DNA of 64,000 bases from Clostridia bacterium (GTDB taxonomy: Bacteria; Bacillota; Clostridia; TANB77; CAG-465), in NCBI GenBank assembly GCA_029256705.1, contig JAQSXK010000005.1, positions 1 to 64,000 of the forward strand. Direction: 5' to 3'. Positions 44,189 to 52,179 of the stretch are shown piece after piece. The notes under the pieces are model-generated. The model was not told the origin of the DNA, did not search any database, and saw only the letters and a program-made list of their open reading frames with translations. Numbering within the stretch: position 1 is the stretch's first letter; each line of letters opens with the position of its first letter. The translations under genes were made by a program, and so were the position numbers.

Positions 44189-44217
44189 TCTATGTATGAA
44201 AAGCTTGTTAGCTTTTC
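44189..44217. repeat. 3' hairpin of exosporium cassette, copy 1
   Basis: TATGTATG then arms AAAAGCT and AGCTTTT. The same sequence, apart from the 4-base loop, follows the second cassette gene at 44871-44896. Confidence 0.65.
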
Positions 44218-44228
44218 ATTTTTTTATA

Positions 44229-44729
44229 TTATCCTATTTTTTCGATGATTACATTTGGATTTGTAAATGTTTCAGTACCAGCTGTAGGATTAACTACTGT
44301 TAATACTGTACTAATAAATGGTGACACTTGAATTATAGCTTGAGTTGCTAAAGCTGCAGGTGTTGCAGCAATAACAGTTTCAGTAACTGTTGTTCCTGGA
44401 ACTATAGCACCATTTACAGCAAGAGCTACACCTGCGGTAGTACCAACAGGAGTTACAGATCCTGTAAAAGTAACTCTATAAATTCCTGGTTTTATTAGAT
44501 TGAAATCTGTTCCACCTGGAGTATGAATTATTCCGTTTCCAATTGCTACTAAATTAGTATCAAAAGGTACTGCGAGTCCAGCAGCTACAGTTTGTGGTAC
44601 TAGAGAAACTGCTTGTAACACAGTTATTCTAGGACATCTTGGCTCAAAGTCATGACATTTAGGTTTTATTTCACAGCAATCTGGTTCAAATTCGCATTCA
44701 TCAAAGCAAGGATTTTTAAAATTTGACAT
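44229..44729 (-). CDS. BclA-C-like exosporium/spore surface protein
   Basis: The 166-residue protein has a Cys-rich, acidic N-terminus ('CFDECEFEPDCCEIKPKC'). Its beta-rich C-terminal domain ('VSLVPQTVAAGLAVPFDTN', 'PGIYRVTFTGSVTP', 'VNPTAGTETFTNPNVIIEKIG') resembles the trimeric C-terminal domain of the exosporium glycoprotein BclA; no collagen-like GXX repeats are present. The start ATG 44729 follows AAAGGAG. A SigmaK-type promoter lies upstream, so expression in the late mother cell is predicted. Assignment rests on domain resemblance plus promoter. Confidence 0.75.
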   Translation of the reverse strand: MSNFKNPCFDECEFEPDCCEIKPKCHDFEPRCPRITVLQAVSLVPQTVAAGLAVPFDTNLVAIGNGIIHTPGGTDFNLIKPGIYRVTFTGSVTPVGTTAGVALAVNGAIVPGTTVTETVIAATPAALATQAIIQVSPFISTVLTVVNPTAGTETFTNPNVIIEKIG

Positions 44730-44754
44730 ATTTATTTCTCCTTTCACATAAATA

Positions 44755-44771
44755 AGCGTTTTCTAATCGCT
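44755..44771 (-). promoter_or_regulatory. 5' leader hairpin of exosporium gene 1
   Basis: Arms AGCG and CGCT around a 9-base loop at the expected 5' end of the mRNA. The element is shared with the second gene at 45291-45307. Confidence 0.5.
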
Positions 44772-44775
44772 AATA

Positions 44776-44803
44776 TATATTATGAAATTAGTATTATCCT
44801 TGT
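44776..44803 (-). promoter_or_regulatory. SigmaK-type promoter of exosporium gene 1
   Basis: Minus strand: AC, 17 bases, CATAATATA (44784-44776), matching the SigmaK pattern AC-N16/17-CATANNNTA. Confidence 0.65.
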
Positions 44804-44870
44804 TACTTGTAACGAATAGCTAATAAAAAAAATACATTAAAATAATGTATTTACTTATATACAACTGTAT

Positions 44871-44896
44871 ATGTATGAAAAGCTTCACAGCTTTTC
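44871..44896. repeat. 3' hairpin of exosporium cassette, copy 2
   Basis: ATGTATG then arms AAAAGCT and AGCTTTT with loop TCAC; matches copy 1 at 44189. Confidence 0.65.
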
Positions 44897-44930
44897 TTAA
44901 ATTTAATAATATTTATTTGTTAATACATAA

Positions 44931-45266
44931 TTACAAAAAGTAAATCCTTAGAATCCGTTGTATAAATCCGTTTCCTGGTATATTAGTACTAAATGGAATT
45001 GAACCACTAAGTCCTACAGTCTGCTGAGTTGTTGAAATTGATTGCAAATTAGTACCAAATCCTAGATCCTGTGTTAAAGTGCCTAGAGGTGAAACTACTA
45101 TTCTCACCGGTATAACAGTCTGTGGAATTATAACATTTGCTTGTAATACAGTTGGAAAATTTGGCCTTCTACAGCAATTTCTAAATCTTGTTCTAGATTC
45201 ATTTTCAGTATCAAACCAATAATCTCGATCGCAACTATTTCTGTCATCATACCTACAATGTGACAT
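44931..45266 (-). CDS. Small Cys-rich spore-surface protein, paralogue of 44229
   Basis: The 111-residue frame shares with its neighbour a Cys/Arg-rich N-terminus and the block 'VLQANVIIPQTV' (neighbour: 'VLQAVSLVPQTV'), but is much shorter. It has the same leader hairpin, SigmaK-type promoter and 3' hairpin. The codon at 44957-44955 is CGG. Read straight, the protein ends 'FIQRILRIYFL'; read with a +1 shift it ends at once as 'FIQGF' (stop at 44948). The second ending looks more natural for the family, but either is possible. Likely a spore-coat or exosporium component; function inferred. Confidence 0.65.
   Translation of the reverse strand: MSHCRYDDRNSCDRDYWFDTENESRTRFRNCCRRPNFPTVLQANVIIPQTVIPVRIVVSPLGTLTQDLGFGTNLQSISTTQQTVGLSGSIPFSTNIPGNGFIQRILRIYFL
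44955..44957 (-). other. CGG codon, possible fifth +1 site (spore-surface gene)
   Basis: Zero-frame context ATA-CAA-CGG-ATT-CTA; +1 reading ATA-CAA-(C)-GGA-TTC-TAA. The shift would shorten the protein by 6 residues instead of extending it, so the sequence alone cannot decide. Confidence 0.3.
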
Positions 45267-45290
45267 ATTTATTCTCCTTTCATATATAAT

Positions 45291-45307
45291 AGCGTTTTAA
45301 AATCGCT
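45291..45307 (-). promoter_or_regulatory. 5' leader hairpin of exosporium gene 2
   Basis: Arms AGCG and CGCT; loop differs slightly from the copy at 44755. Sits at the predicted start of the mRNA. Confidence 0.5.
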
Positions 45308-45311
45308 ATTA

Positions 45312-45338
45312 TATACTATGAGAAATAATAATTCTAGT
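45312..45338 (-). promoter_or_regulatory. SigmaK-type promoter of exosporium gene 2
   Basis: Minus strand: AC (45338-45337), 16 bases, CATAGTATA (45320-45312), matching AC-N16/17-CATANNNTA. The -35 touches the rsmI stop codon. Confidence 0.65.
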
Positions 45339-46189
45339 TACTTTATAGAAATACACTCTTTATATACTTCATTTTTATTTACGCCTCTAATTTTAGCAAC
45401 TTTTTTTATTGCGTCTTTTTTATCTAAACCAGACTGAATATATTCTTTTACTAGTTCTATATATGATTTATTTGCAAATAGTAAGTCAGTTTCTTCTTTT
45501 ATCTCTTTTTCACTTTTACCTTCTACAATAATTACTATTTCACCTCTAAGAGGAGTTTCTTCTACCTTTTTTATTACTTCACTTAATTTATTATATATAA
45601 ACTCTTCATGCATTTTTGTAAGTTCACGAGCAACACATATATTTCTATCACCTAAATATGTAAATAAATCTTTTAAAGTATATATTAACTTATGTGGAGC
45701 TTCATAAAATATAATTGTTCTTGTTTCATTAACTATTGATTCTAACCTTTCTTTTCTTTGTTTTTTATTAACAGATAAGAATCCTTCAAATGAAAATCTT
45801 GTAGAATCTATAGCACTCTTTACAATAGCTGTTGTAACAGCCGTAACCCCAGGTATAGTTTCTATTTTATAGTTATTTTCTACTAAATACTTAACTAAAT
45901 CTTGTCCCGGGTCAGATATTATTGGCATACCAGCATCAGAAACTAAAGCCACATTTTTACCTTCATTTAATAAAGTTACTACTTGATTTATCTTATCATT
46001 TTCATTATGTCTATGATAACTAATCATTTGTTTCTTAATATTTAGATGATTTAATAATTTAATTGTTTGCCTTGTATCTTCTGCTAATATTATATCTACA
46101 TTTTGCAATGCTTCAATAGCCCTTAAAGTAATATCTTTTAAATTTCCTATTGGTGTACCAACAATATATAATACTCCTTTATTTTCCAT
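45338..46189 (-). CDS. rsmI: 16S rRNA C1402 2'-O-methyltransferase RsmI
   Basis: RsmI methylates the ribose of C1402 in the ribosomal decoding centre using SAM. The 283-residue protein shows 'LYIVGTPIGNLKDIT' near 6-20, 'AEDTRQTIKLL' near 36-46, 'LVSDAGMPIISDPG' near 79-92 and 'IPGVTAVTTA' near 108. It starts at ATG 46189 inside the last codons of the methylase gene upstream; a longer in-frame extension runs through that gene and is not credible. The overlap of 11 bases suggests coupled translation of two RNA-modifying enzymes. Confidence 0.95.
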   Translation of the reverse strand: MENKGVLYIVGTPIGNLKDITLRAIEALQNVDIILAEDTRQTIKLLNHLNIKKQMISYHRHNENDKINQVVTLLNEGKNVALVSDAGMPIISDPGQDLVKYLVENNYKIETIPGVTAVTTAIVKSAIDSTRFSFEGFLSVNKKQRKERLESIVNETRTIIFYEAPHKLIYTLKDLFTYLGDRNICVARELTKMHEEFIYNKLSEVIKKVEETPLRGEIVIIVEGKSEKEIKEETDLLFANKSYIELVKEYIQSGLDKKDAIKKVAKIRGVNKNEVYKECISIK

Positions 46190-46943
46190 TCTTATTCTCC
46201 ATTCCATATATTGTGTATATTTCATCAGTATAACTACCATCTTCATTATATTCAATAAGCGGTGGTAACATTAGCGTTTCACTACCTCCACCTTTAACAT
46301 ACTCTATTAAAACAATACTTGGCTTAACGTCTACTCTTGGATATACATATCTTATTTTCTTAGCTTCTAAATTATATTTTCTTGCTATTGCAAGTAAATC
46401 AACTATTCTTTCAGGTTTATGTACTAAATATAATTTTCCTTTAAATTCAAGTAATTTAGAAGAAGTAAAAAATATATCTTCTAACGTACACATTTCTTCA
46501 TGTCTAGCTATATACTTTACATTATGTTCGTTTACAATTCCTCTACCTTTAGGCTTATATGGAGGATTTACAGTAATTATATTTACATTACTTTTTCCTG
46601 TTTCTTTAATTAACATTTGTCTTATGCTATTAAAATCTTTTATATCTCCATTAAATGAATAAATTTTTTCCTCGAGGTTATTTAACTGTATATTTCTTTG
46701 AAGTAAATCATACATTTCGTTTTGAAGTTCTACAGCGAATATTTTAGAATAATTATATTTAGCAGATATAATTATAGGGATTACCCCACCTCCACTACAT
46801 AAATCTAATATAATATTATTTGAAGAATTACTAGTTATAAAATTACTAAGTAAAACACTATCTGTTCCAAAACAAAAATAATCTGTATTTTGTATTATTT
46901 TTAAATTATTTACTCCCAAATCATCTATTCTTTCTTTTTTCAT
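46179..46943 (-). CDS. TrmN6-like N6-adenine methyltransferase
   Basis: The 254-residue Rossmann-fold methyltransferase has SAM motif 'LDLCSGGGVIPIII' near 46-59 and catalytic 'VNPPYKPKG' near 127-135, typical of tRNA1(Val) m6A37 methylases (TrmN6/YfiC), often listed in Firmicutes as YabB. Start ATG 46943 follows GGAG; an in-frame ATG four codons earlier is possible. It is upstream of and overlapping rsmI, the same order as yabB and yabC-like genes of Bacillus. Confidence 0.88.
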   Translation of the reverse strand: MKKERIDDLGVNNLKIIQNTDYFCFGTDSVLLSNFITSNSSNNIILDLCSGGGVIPIIISAKYNYSKIFAVELQNEMYDLLQRNIQLNNLEEKIYSFNGDIKDFNSIRQMLIKETGKSNVNIITVNPPYKPKGRGIVNEHNVKYIARHEEMCTLEDIFFTSSKLLEFKGKLYLVHKPERIVDLLAIARKYNLEAKKIRYVYPRVDVKPSIVLIEYVKGGGSETLMLPPLIEYNEDGSYTDEIYTIYGMENKNGK

Positions 46944-47018
46944 ATTTTTCTCCATTTTTATTTATATGTATATTATAACTTAATATAGCAAAATTTTCAA
47001 GAGTATTGACAGTATTGG

Positions 47019-47024
47019 TATAAT
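47019..47024 (+). promoter_or_regulatory. Extended -10 promoter of RluD-type gene
   Basis: TGGTATAAT with the -10 at 47019-47024; no good -35 at the right distance. Confidence 0.45.
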
Positions 47025-47051
47025 ATATATGTAATGTTTGAGGTGAATTAA

Positions 47052-47958
47052 TTGAAATTAGAATACATAGTAAATAAACAAGATGAAAATGTCAAATTAA
47101 AATTTATATTAAAAAATAAATTATATATATCTACTGGGTTATTAACTAAACTAAAAAATAACAAATGTATTTATATAAACGATAAAATATCTATGGTAAA
47201 TAGTATAGTAAAGGAAAATGATAAAATATTAATTAACTTAGATAATATAGACAAAGAAATTTCTAATTTAGTTCCATACGCTAAAAAAATAGATATTATT
47301 TATGAAGATGACTATCTACTTATTATAGATAAACCTAGTAATTTAGAGATTCATCCATCAGTTAATAATTTTGATAAGACTTTAGCAAATATGGTAATGA
47401 ACTATTATATTGAAAAAAATTATAATATTCAAAAAGTACATATAATTACTAGGTTAGATAAAGATACATCTGGAATTTGTATAATTGCAAAAAATGAATA
47501 TGTGCAAAACCTATTCTCTGCTAAATGCAATATAAAAAAAGAATACATTACAATTGTAAATGGAATAGTAGAAAAAAATCACGATATTATCGAAAAAAAT
47601 ATAACCAGAAAAAAAGATAGCATAATAATTAGGCAAGTTAGTGACAAAGGTGATTATTGTAAGACAGAATATTTTGTTATAAATAGAAATATAGGAAAAA
47701 ATTATACTTGTGTTCGCGTATTACTACATACAGGAAGGACACATCAAATAAGAGTTCATATGGCATATTTAGGACATGTTATATTACGGTGATGAATTAT
47801 ATGGATTGGAGCATAAAACTCTTAATATACGTGATATAATCCAAAGACAGGCATTGCATGCGTATAAAGTAAGTTTTAATCATCCTATAACTAATGAATA
47901 TATAGAATTTATTTCAAAACTTCCAGAGGATATGAACTTCTTTTTTAAAAATATTTAG
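47052..47958 (+). CDS. RluA/RluD-family pseudouridine synthase, +1 frameshift at CGG
   Basis: This enzyme makes pseudouridine in large-subunit rRNA (or tRNA). TTG 47052 follows GAGGTG. An N-terminal S4-like RNA-binding part is at about 12-70. The catalytic aspartate is in 'RLDKDTSGICI' near 137, and 'GRTHQIRVHMAYLGH' is near 228-242. After codon 245 the zero frame has CGG then TGA. Skipping the C at 47787 gives 'HVILGDELYGLEHKT', the invariant '(I/V)xGDxxYG' of the family, and runs to 47958. The joined protein is 301 residues, the normal length. The unshifted product would lack the C-terminal strands of the catalytic domain. Confidence 0.85.
47787..47789 (+). other. Putative +1 frameshift site, codon CGG (RluD-type)
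   Basis: Zero-frame context ATA-TTA-CGG-TGA; +1 reading ATA-TTA-(C)-GGT-GAT-GAA. CGG is codon 246 and is followed directly by a zero-frame TGA. Confidence 0.7.
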
Positions 47959-47983
47959 GCGAAATCGTAGATTCGCCTTTTTT
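47957..47983 (+). terminator. Terminator of RluD-type gene
   Basis: Arms GGCGAA and TTCGCC, then TTTTTT. The hairpin matches the one at 2570-2591 almost base for base. Confidence 0.9.
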
Positions 47984-48037
47984 CTTTATTTGACTATTTC
48001 GTTATATAAAGTCATATATTCTAATTGTTAAAAGAAA

Positions 48038-48066
48038 AACACCAGTTAAATTATATAACTGGTGTT
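48038..48066 (-). terminator. Terminator of GNAT gene
   Basis: Arms AACACCAGTT and AACTGGTGTT, then TTTTC on the minus strand. Confidence 0.85.
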
Positions 48067-48072
48067 CTAAAT

Positions 48073-48513
48073 CTATACTACTTCATATAAATATGCAGTA
48101 TGACCTTCTTTCATATATCCTTTTTTGAAACCTAGACTTGTAACTAATTTAATTGAGATCTCATTACTATCTGAAACCAATGCTTCCAATTTTTTTACTT
48201 CAGTGAGCAATTCTCTATTTTGAAATAGTTGAATCATTGCTTGTTTTCCTATACCTTTAGACCGGTACTCCCAGTTTAAGGCAATAATCACCTTACAATA
48301 ACCTTTCATCAAAGAGAATAATGGGTCATTTCTATTTGGACGTTCAAGTAATATATACCCTACCTCAATCTCTTGATTTAAAATTGAAATAATCTCATAA
48401 TTCTTAATCCGATATATTATATCAGCTGGTATATAACTTTGAAAGCTTAAAACCTCCTTAAATTTTTTCATATCTAAAGAATCATTAACTTTTAATTGCA
48501 CATTAGTGCTCAT
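48073..48513 (-). CDS. GNAT-family N-acetyltransferase
   Basis: The 146-residue protein has the acetyl-CoA pyrophosphate-loop motif 'YRSKGIGKQAM' near 83-93 (pattern R/Q-x-x-G-x-G/A), followed by 'SLGFKKGYMKEGHTAYLYEV', the usual 'LGF...G' ending. The substrate is unknown; similar enzymes modify small molecules or ribosomal proteins. The gene contains two in-frame CGG codons (48411 and 48264), very unusual for this window, and the first R/Q of the loop is one of them. Codon use and its isolated position beside a broken ymdB copy suggest recent acquisition. RBS AGGGGG. Confidence 0.85.
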   Translation of the reverse strand: MSTNVQLKVNDSLDMKKFKEVLSFQSYIPADIIYRIKNYEIISILNQEIEVGYILLERPNRNDPLFSLMKGYCKVIIALNWEYRSKGIGKQAMIQLFQNRELLTEVKKLEALVSDSNEISIKLVTSLGFKKGYMKEGHTAYLYEVV

Positions 48514-48657
48514 AATATTATCCCCCTAAATTTTTATTTTTGAGTTAGTAAAATTTAACATATATATATTATATCACATTTCTGAATATAATTCAATATT
48601 ATGTAAACAACTAATCACTAACATACAAAATAAACCAGGTTATATATACTATTTCTG

Positions 48658-48720
48658 GGTCCTGTCATTCTAAGATCAGTTATATATGCCATCTTACCAT
48701 TAATTATATCCTCATCTGCT
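48658..48720 (-). pseudogene. Remnant of a duplicated ymdB
   Basis: About 63 bases match the ymdB coding sequence at 49686-49748 at about 56 positions, including the run CAGTTATATATGCCATCTTA. The matching part encodes the 'MAYITDVGMTGPK' region. Nothing else of ymdB is visible, so it is a fragment of a duplicated or displaced copy. The rest of 48514-48943 holds only the promoter of the next gene and AT-rich DNA. Confidence 0.8.
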
Positions 48721-48756
48721 CTAATAGATTATTTTGGTTATTATATGAGAAATATG

Positions 48757-48785
48757 TTGACTTTGTTTACATAATATGTTATAAT
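48757..48785 (+). promoter_or_regulatory. SigmaA promoter of secreted protein gene
   Basis: TTGACT (48757-48762), 17-base spacer, TATAAT (48780-48785). A leader of about 150 bases follows. Confidence 0.75.
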
Positions 48786-48943
48786 TAAATTATGTCAATA
48801 ATAATATGTTATATTTTTAATAAAATATATTGAAGCGGATTAATGTATATATTGCCCCTATTATAGTGATGAGCTATATTATACTAAGCGATATTTTACT
48901 ACCGTAATAGTAACTTTATTGAAAATATTACCGGAGGTATATC

Positions 48944-49456
48944 ATGAAGAAAATTACAGTAATAGTAACAATGGTAATGGTTTTAGTATTAAGTTTAAGT
49001 ACAACAGCATTTGCTGGTAGCATGACAGAAAAAGATTACCTATCTCAAAAAAATCATGAGCAATATACCAAAAACATTGGTAAAACATATGGTATATTTA
49101 ATGCTCCTGCTGCAGATGTCATTTGTGGAGTTTATGATTGGTCTAATTCGTCTGAAAATAAAAACAATTTAACTATTGAAGATTCTATTTTGGAAATTGT
49201 TTCTAATTTAGAAGATGCGGGTTATAGCGAACAAGCTAATGAAATTCTTTCTGCTGATACTCTAAAACAATCTATTTCAATTGCTGACCGAATAATTAAA
49301 ATGCAACTTACAAAGAATATTGAAAATACAAAAGCAAACAACAGAAAAGGTTGGTTTATCACATACTTTGTAAAATCAGCACAAGAAGCAAATTATGGTT
49401 CTGATGTAATTGAACTATATATTCGTCTTCAATTACTTTTACCTGTTGGATCATAA
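48944..49456 (+). CDS. Secreted protein of unknown function
   Basis: The 170-residue precursor has a clear signal peptide: basic 'MKK', hydrophobic core 'VIVTMVMVLVLSLSTTAFA' and a probable cut after 'AFA' at residue 24. The mature part is mostly helical and polar ('NLTIEDSILEIVSNLEDAGY') with no cell-wall motif and one Cys. I do not recognise it. It lies between the ymdB remnant and the intact ymdB, so it may be part of the same insertion that separated the two. The ribosome site CCGGAGGT is strong. Confidence 0.8.
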   Translation: MKKITVIVTMVMVLVLSLSTTAFAGSMTEKDYLSQKNHEQYTKNIGKTYGIFNAPAADVICGVYDWSNSSENKNNLTIEDSILEIVSNLEDAGYSEQANEILSADTLKQSISIADRIIKMQLTKNIENTKANNRKGWFITYFVKSAQEANYGSDVIELYIRLQLLLPVGS

Positions 49457-49467
49457 AAGTGTAAAAC

Positions 49468-49510
49468 AAAAAAATGTCTAGATATAATTTTCTAGACATT
49501 TTTTGTTTTT
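49468..49510. terminator. Bidirectional terminator between secreted protein and ymdB
   Basis: Arms AAAATGTCTAGA and TCTAGACATTTT with T-runs on both strands. Confidence 0.88.
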
Positions 49511-49513
49511 AAA

Positions 49514-50302
49514 TTACTTTATACTTATTCTTTCAATCTTAATTGCAATACCCTTTAAATCATCTGTAGTTACTATAATACCGTTTAAAGTTGCATCATT
49601 GTCACTACATTCATACTTAGCATATGCACCTGTAGAAAAGCGTTTTAATGCTGTTTCTTTTTTAAGTCCAATTACACTATTTTTAGGTCCTGTCATTCCA
49701 ACATCAGTTATATATGCCATCTTACAATTAATTATTTCTTCATCCGCAGTTTGTACATGTGTATGTGTTCCAAAAACACAAGTTACGTCGTTTTCTAAAA
49801 AATATCCCATTGCAATTTTTTCAGCGGTTGCCTCAGCATGAAAATCTAAAAATATGTATTTGGCTCCATCTGTTTTTAATTTATCTACTTCTTTTCTAGC
49901 AGTTTCAAACGGAGATAATACATTCTCTTGAGCTACTTCGCCAAGTCCAACTTTACCAAGTAAACTAAGCACTCCGATTTTAAAACCATTCTTTTCAACG
50001 ATAACAGATCCATTCGCTTTTAGATTAGTAACATTAGCTGGAACAAGTAATCTAGGAAGTTTTATATATTCTTCTGCCATCTCTTTTCTGTAATATATAT
50101 GATTGCCCATTGTTATTACATCAGTCCCAAGATTCATTATTTCATCGTATTCTTTTAACCTTAAACCTTTACCAGCTGCAGAATTTTCACCATTAATTAT
50201 AACAAAATCAATACTGTTTTCTTGTACTAACTTGTTATATTCTTTTTTAAGTTTATTCATTCCACTATTTCCAACTATATCTCCAATTACTAAAAACTTC
50301 AA
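49514..50302 (-). CDS. ymdB: YmdB metallophosphodiesterase
   Basis: YmdB is a cyclic-nucleotide-type phosphodiesterase that in B. subtilis governs late adaptive responses such as biofilm formation. The 262-residue protein has the dinuclear metal motifs 'IGDIVGNSG' near 5-13, 'NGENSAAGKG' near 38-47, 'TMGNHIYY' near 65, 'DFHAEATAEK' near 151 and 'GTHTHVQTADEEI' near 176. It lies 14 bases after rny on the same strand, the same rny-ymdB order as in B. subtilis, and is probably co-transcribed with it. Confidence 0.95.
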   Translation of the reverse strand: MKFLVIGDIVGNSGMNKLKKEYNKLVQENSIDFVIINGENSAAGKGLRLKEYDEIMNLGTDVITMGNHIYYRKEMAEEYIKLPRLLVPANVTNLKANGSVIVEKNGFKIGVLSLLGKVGLGEVAQENVLSPFETARKEVDKLKTDGAKYIFLDFHAEATAEKIAMGYFLENDVTCVFGTHTHVQTADEEIINCKMAYITDVGMTGPKNSVIGLKKETALKRFSTGAYAKYECSDNDATLNGIIVTTDDLKGIAIKIERISIK

Positions 50303-50316
50303 ATCTTTCTCTCTCC

Positions 50317-51861
50317 TTATTTAGCGAGTTCAGTAACTCTCATTTCACGTATTAAACTAACTTTTATTTGTCCTGGATATGTCATTTCATTTTCTATTTG
50401 TTTAGCTACTTTTTTAGCCATTAGAATCATATTATCATCGCTAACAACTTCTGGTTTTACTATAAGTCTTATTTCTCTACCAGCTTGTATTGCAAAAGAC
50501 TTTTCTACACCATTGTAGCTATTACATATTTCTTCTAATTTTTGTAATCTTTTTATATAAGTATCCACTGTCTCTCTTCTAGCACCTGGACGTGAAGCTG
50601 AAACTGCATCTGCTGCTTGTATTAAAACAGCTTCTATAGTTTTAGGTTCAACATCACCATGATGTGCTTCCATACCTTGAATAATTTTTTCATTTTCTTT
50701 AAATTTATTAAGTAATTCAATACCTAAACTTACATGAGTTCCTTCAACATCATGATCCATTGATTTACCTATATCATGTAATAATCCAGCTCTTTTAGCA
50801 ATTGTAGGATCAATTCCAAGTTCACTTGCAAGTAAGCCTGCAATATGAGATACTTCAATAGAATGATTTAAAACATTTTGACCAAAACTTGTTCTAAATC
50901 TTAATTTACCTAATAATTTTATAAGTTCAGGATGAACATTTATTACACCAGTTTCATATAGTGCACGTTCTCCCTCTTCTTTAATTGTATTTTCAACTTC
51001 TATTTTTGCTTTTTCAATCATATCCTCAATTTTACCAGGATGAACTCTTCCATCTGCTATAAGTCTTTCAATTGCAATTCTTGCAACTTCTCTTCTTATT
51101 GGATCAAAACTTGAAAGTACAATAACGTCTGGTGTATCATCTATTATTAAATCTATACCAGTTAAAGTTTCAATTGTACGAATATTTCTACCTTCTCTAC
51201 CAATTATTCTACCCTTTAAATCATCATTTGGTAAAGTTACTGTTGTAACAGTTGCTTCAGATGTATGATCTGCAGCACATCTTTGTATAGTTTGCACTAA
51301 CAACTCTTTTGCTTTTTTATCTACATCATATTTTGCTTTTTCTACTTCTGTCTTAACGTATTCTGCCATTTCATGTGTCATATCATCTTCTAATTCTTTC
51401 ATTAATGCTTTTTTTGCATCACCTTCAGACATCTTAGAAATTGCACTTAAAGCTTCTATTTCTCTTTGTTTTGTTTTGTCTAATTCTTCTTCTTTTTTAA
51501 GAAGTTCAGTATTTTTTTTAATAATATTATTTTCTTTTTCTTCAATTAATGTTGCACGTTTATCTACTAAGTCTTGTCTTTGATTTATTCTGTTTTCAAT
51601 TTCTTGTAATTCTCTTTTTCTTTCTTTTGCTTCTTTTTCAATTTCATCCTTTTGTTTAAGCATTTCATCTTTAGCTTGGATAATAGCCTCTCTTTTTATA
51701 CGTTCTGCATCTTTTTTTGAATCTTCAATTATTTTTTTAGATTCATTTTCAGCACTCTCAATCTTAGCTTCAGCTGTCTTTTTTCTATATACCACTCCTA
51801 TGTAGAAAAAGGACACAGCAGAAAAAATTGCTGTAAGTACCGCTGTTATAATGTACTCCAT
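50317..51861 (-). CDS. rny: Ribonuclease Y
   Basis: RNase Y is the membrane-bound endonuclease that starts mRNA decay in many Firmicutes. The 514-residue protein has an N-terminal membrane segment (about 4-24), a long charged coiled coil (about 28-190), a KH domain with '[15 protein letters not shown]' near 217-231, and an HD domain with '[12 protein letters not shown]' near 362-373. The ribosome site AAGGAGG precedes the ATG. The gap upstream (51862-52176) holds the GDPD terminator and probably the rny promoter, but no box was convincing. Confidence 0.97.
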   Translation of the reverse strand: MEYIITAVLTAIFSAVSFFYIGVVYRKKTAEAKIESAENESKKIIEDSKKDAERIKREAIIQAKDEMLKQKDEIEKEAKERKRELQEIENRINQRQDLVDKRATLIEEKENNIIKKNTELLKKEEELDKTKQREIEALSAISKMSEGDAKKALMKELEDDMTHEMAEYVKTEVEKAKYDVDKKAKELLVQTIQRCAADHTSEATVTTVTLPNDDLKGRIIGREGRNIRTIETLTGIDLIIDDTPDVIVLSSFDPIRREVARIAIERLIADGRVHPGKIEDMIEKAKIEVENTIKEEGERALYETGVINVHPELIKLLGKLRFRTSFGQNVLNHSIEVSHIAGLLASELGIDPTIAKRAGLLHDIGKSMDHDVEGTHVSLGIELLNKFKENEKIIQGMEAHHGDVEPKTIEAVLIQAADAVSASRPGARRETVDTYIKRLQKLEEICNSYNGVEKSFAIQAGREIRLIVKPEVVSDDNMILMAKKVAKQIENEMTYPGQIKVSLIREMRVTELAK

Positions 51862-52137
51862 TTATTCTATTCCTCCTTAAATATATGTTTTTTCAATGTT
51901 CAACATTTATATATATTAAAAGTATTTTTTATGTTTGTATATATATGTTATCTGTACCAATATGTACATGTATTGTTGATCATAGCATAGAAAAATAAAT
52001 AACCATTCTATACTACATAAATTATACAATATTTTAAATCATATAGCAAGCATTTTAATTAAAAAATAATAAAAACGCTAAATATAATATAACGGTTATT
52101 TAAAAGAATAAATATATTAATAATAATAATTTATATA

Positions 52138-52179
52138 ATAAAAAACACAAGAAGATTTATCAATCTTCCTGTGTTTTTA
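52138..52179 (-). terminator. Terminator of GDPD gene
   Basis: Arms AAAAACACA..GAAGATT and AATCTTC..TGTGTTTTT; it begins at the GDPD stop codon on the minus strand. Confidence 0.85.

Noticed and set aside
44229..45266. Collagen-like glycoprotein (full BclA)
   Set aside because: No GXX repeat region is present in either gene; only the C-terminal-domain-like part and spore promoter support the call.
11007..47789. The four split genes as sequencing or assembly errors
   Set aside because: Random indels would vary in base, sign and position. All four are one extra C directly before a zero-frame glycine codon, none lies in a homopolymer apart from ACC-C, and similar GG contexts elsewhere are unaffected. 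Read-level checking is still needed, but the pattern argues against error.
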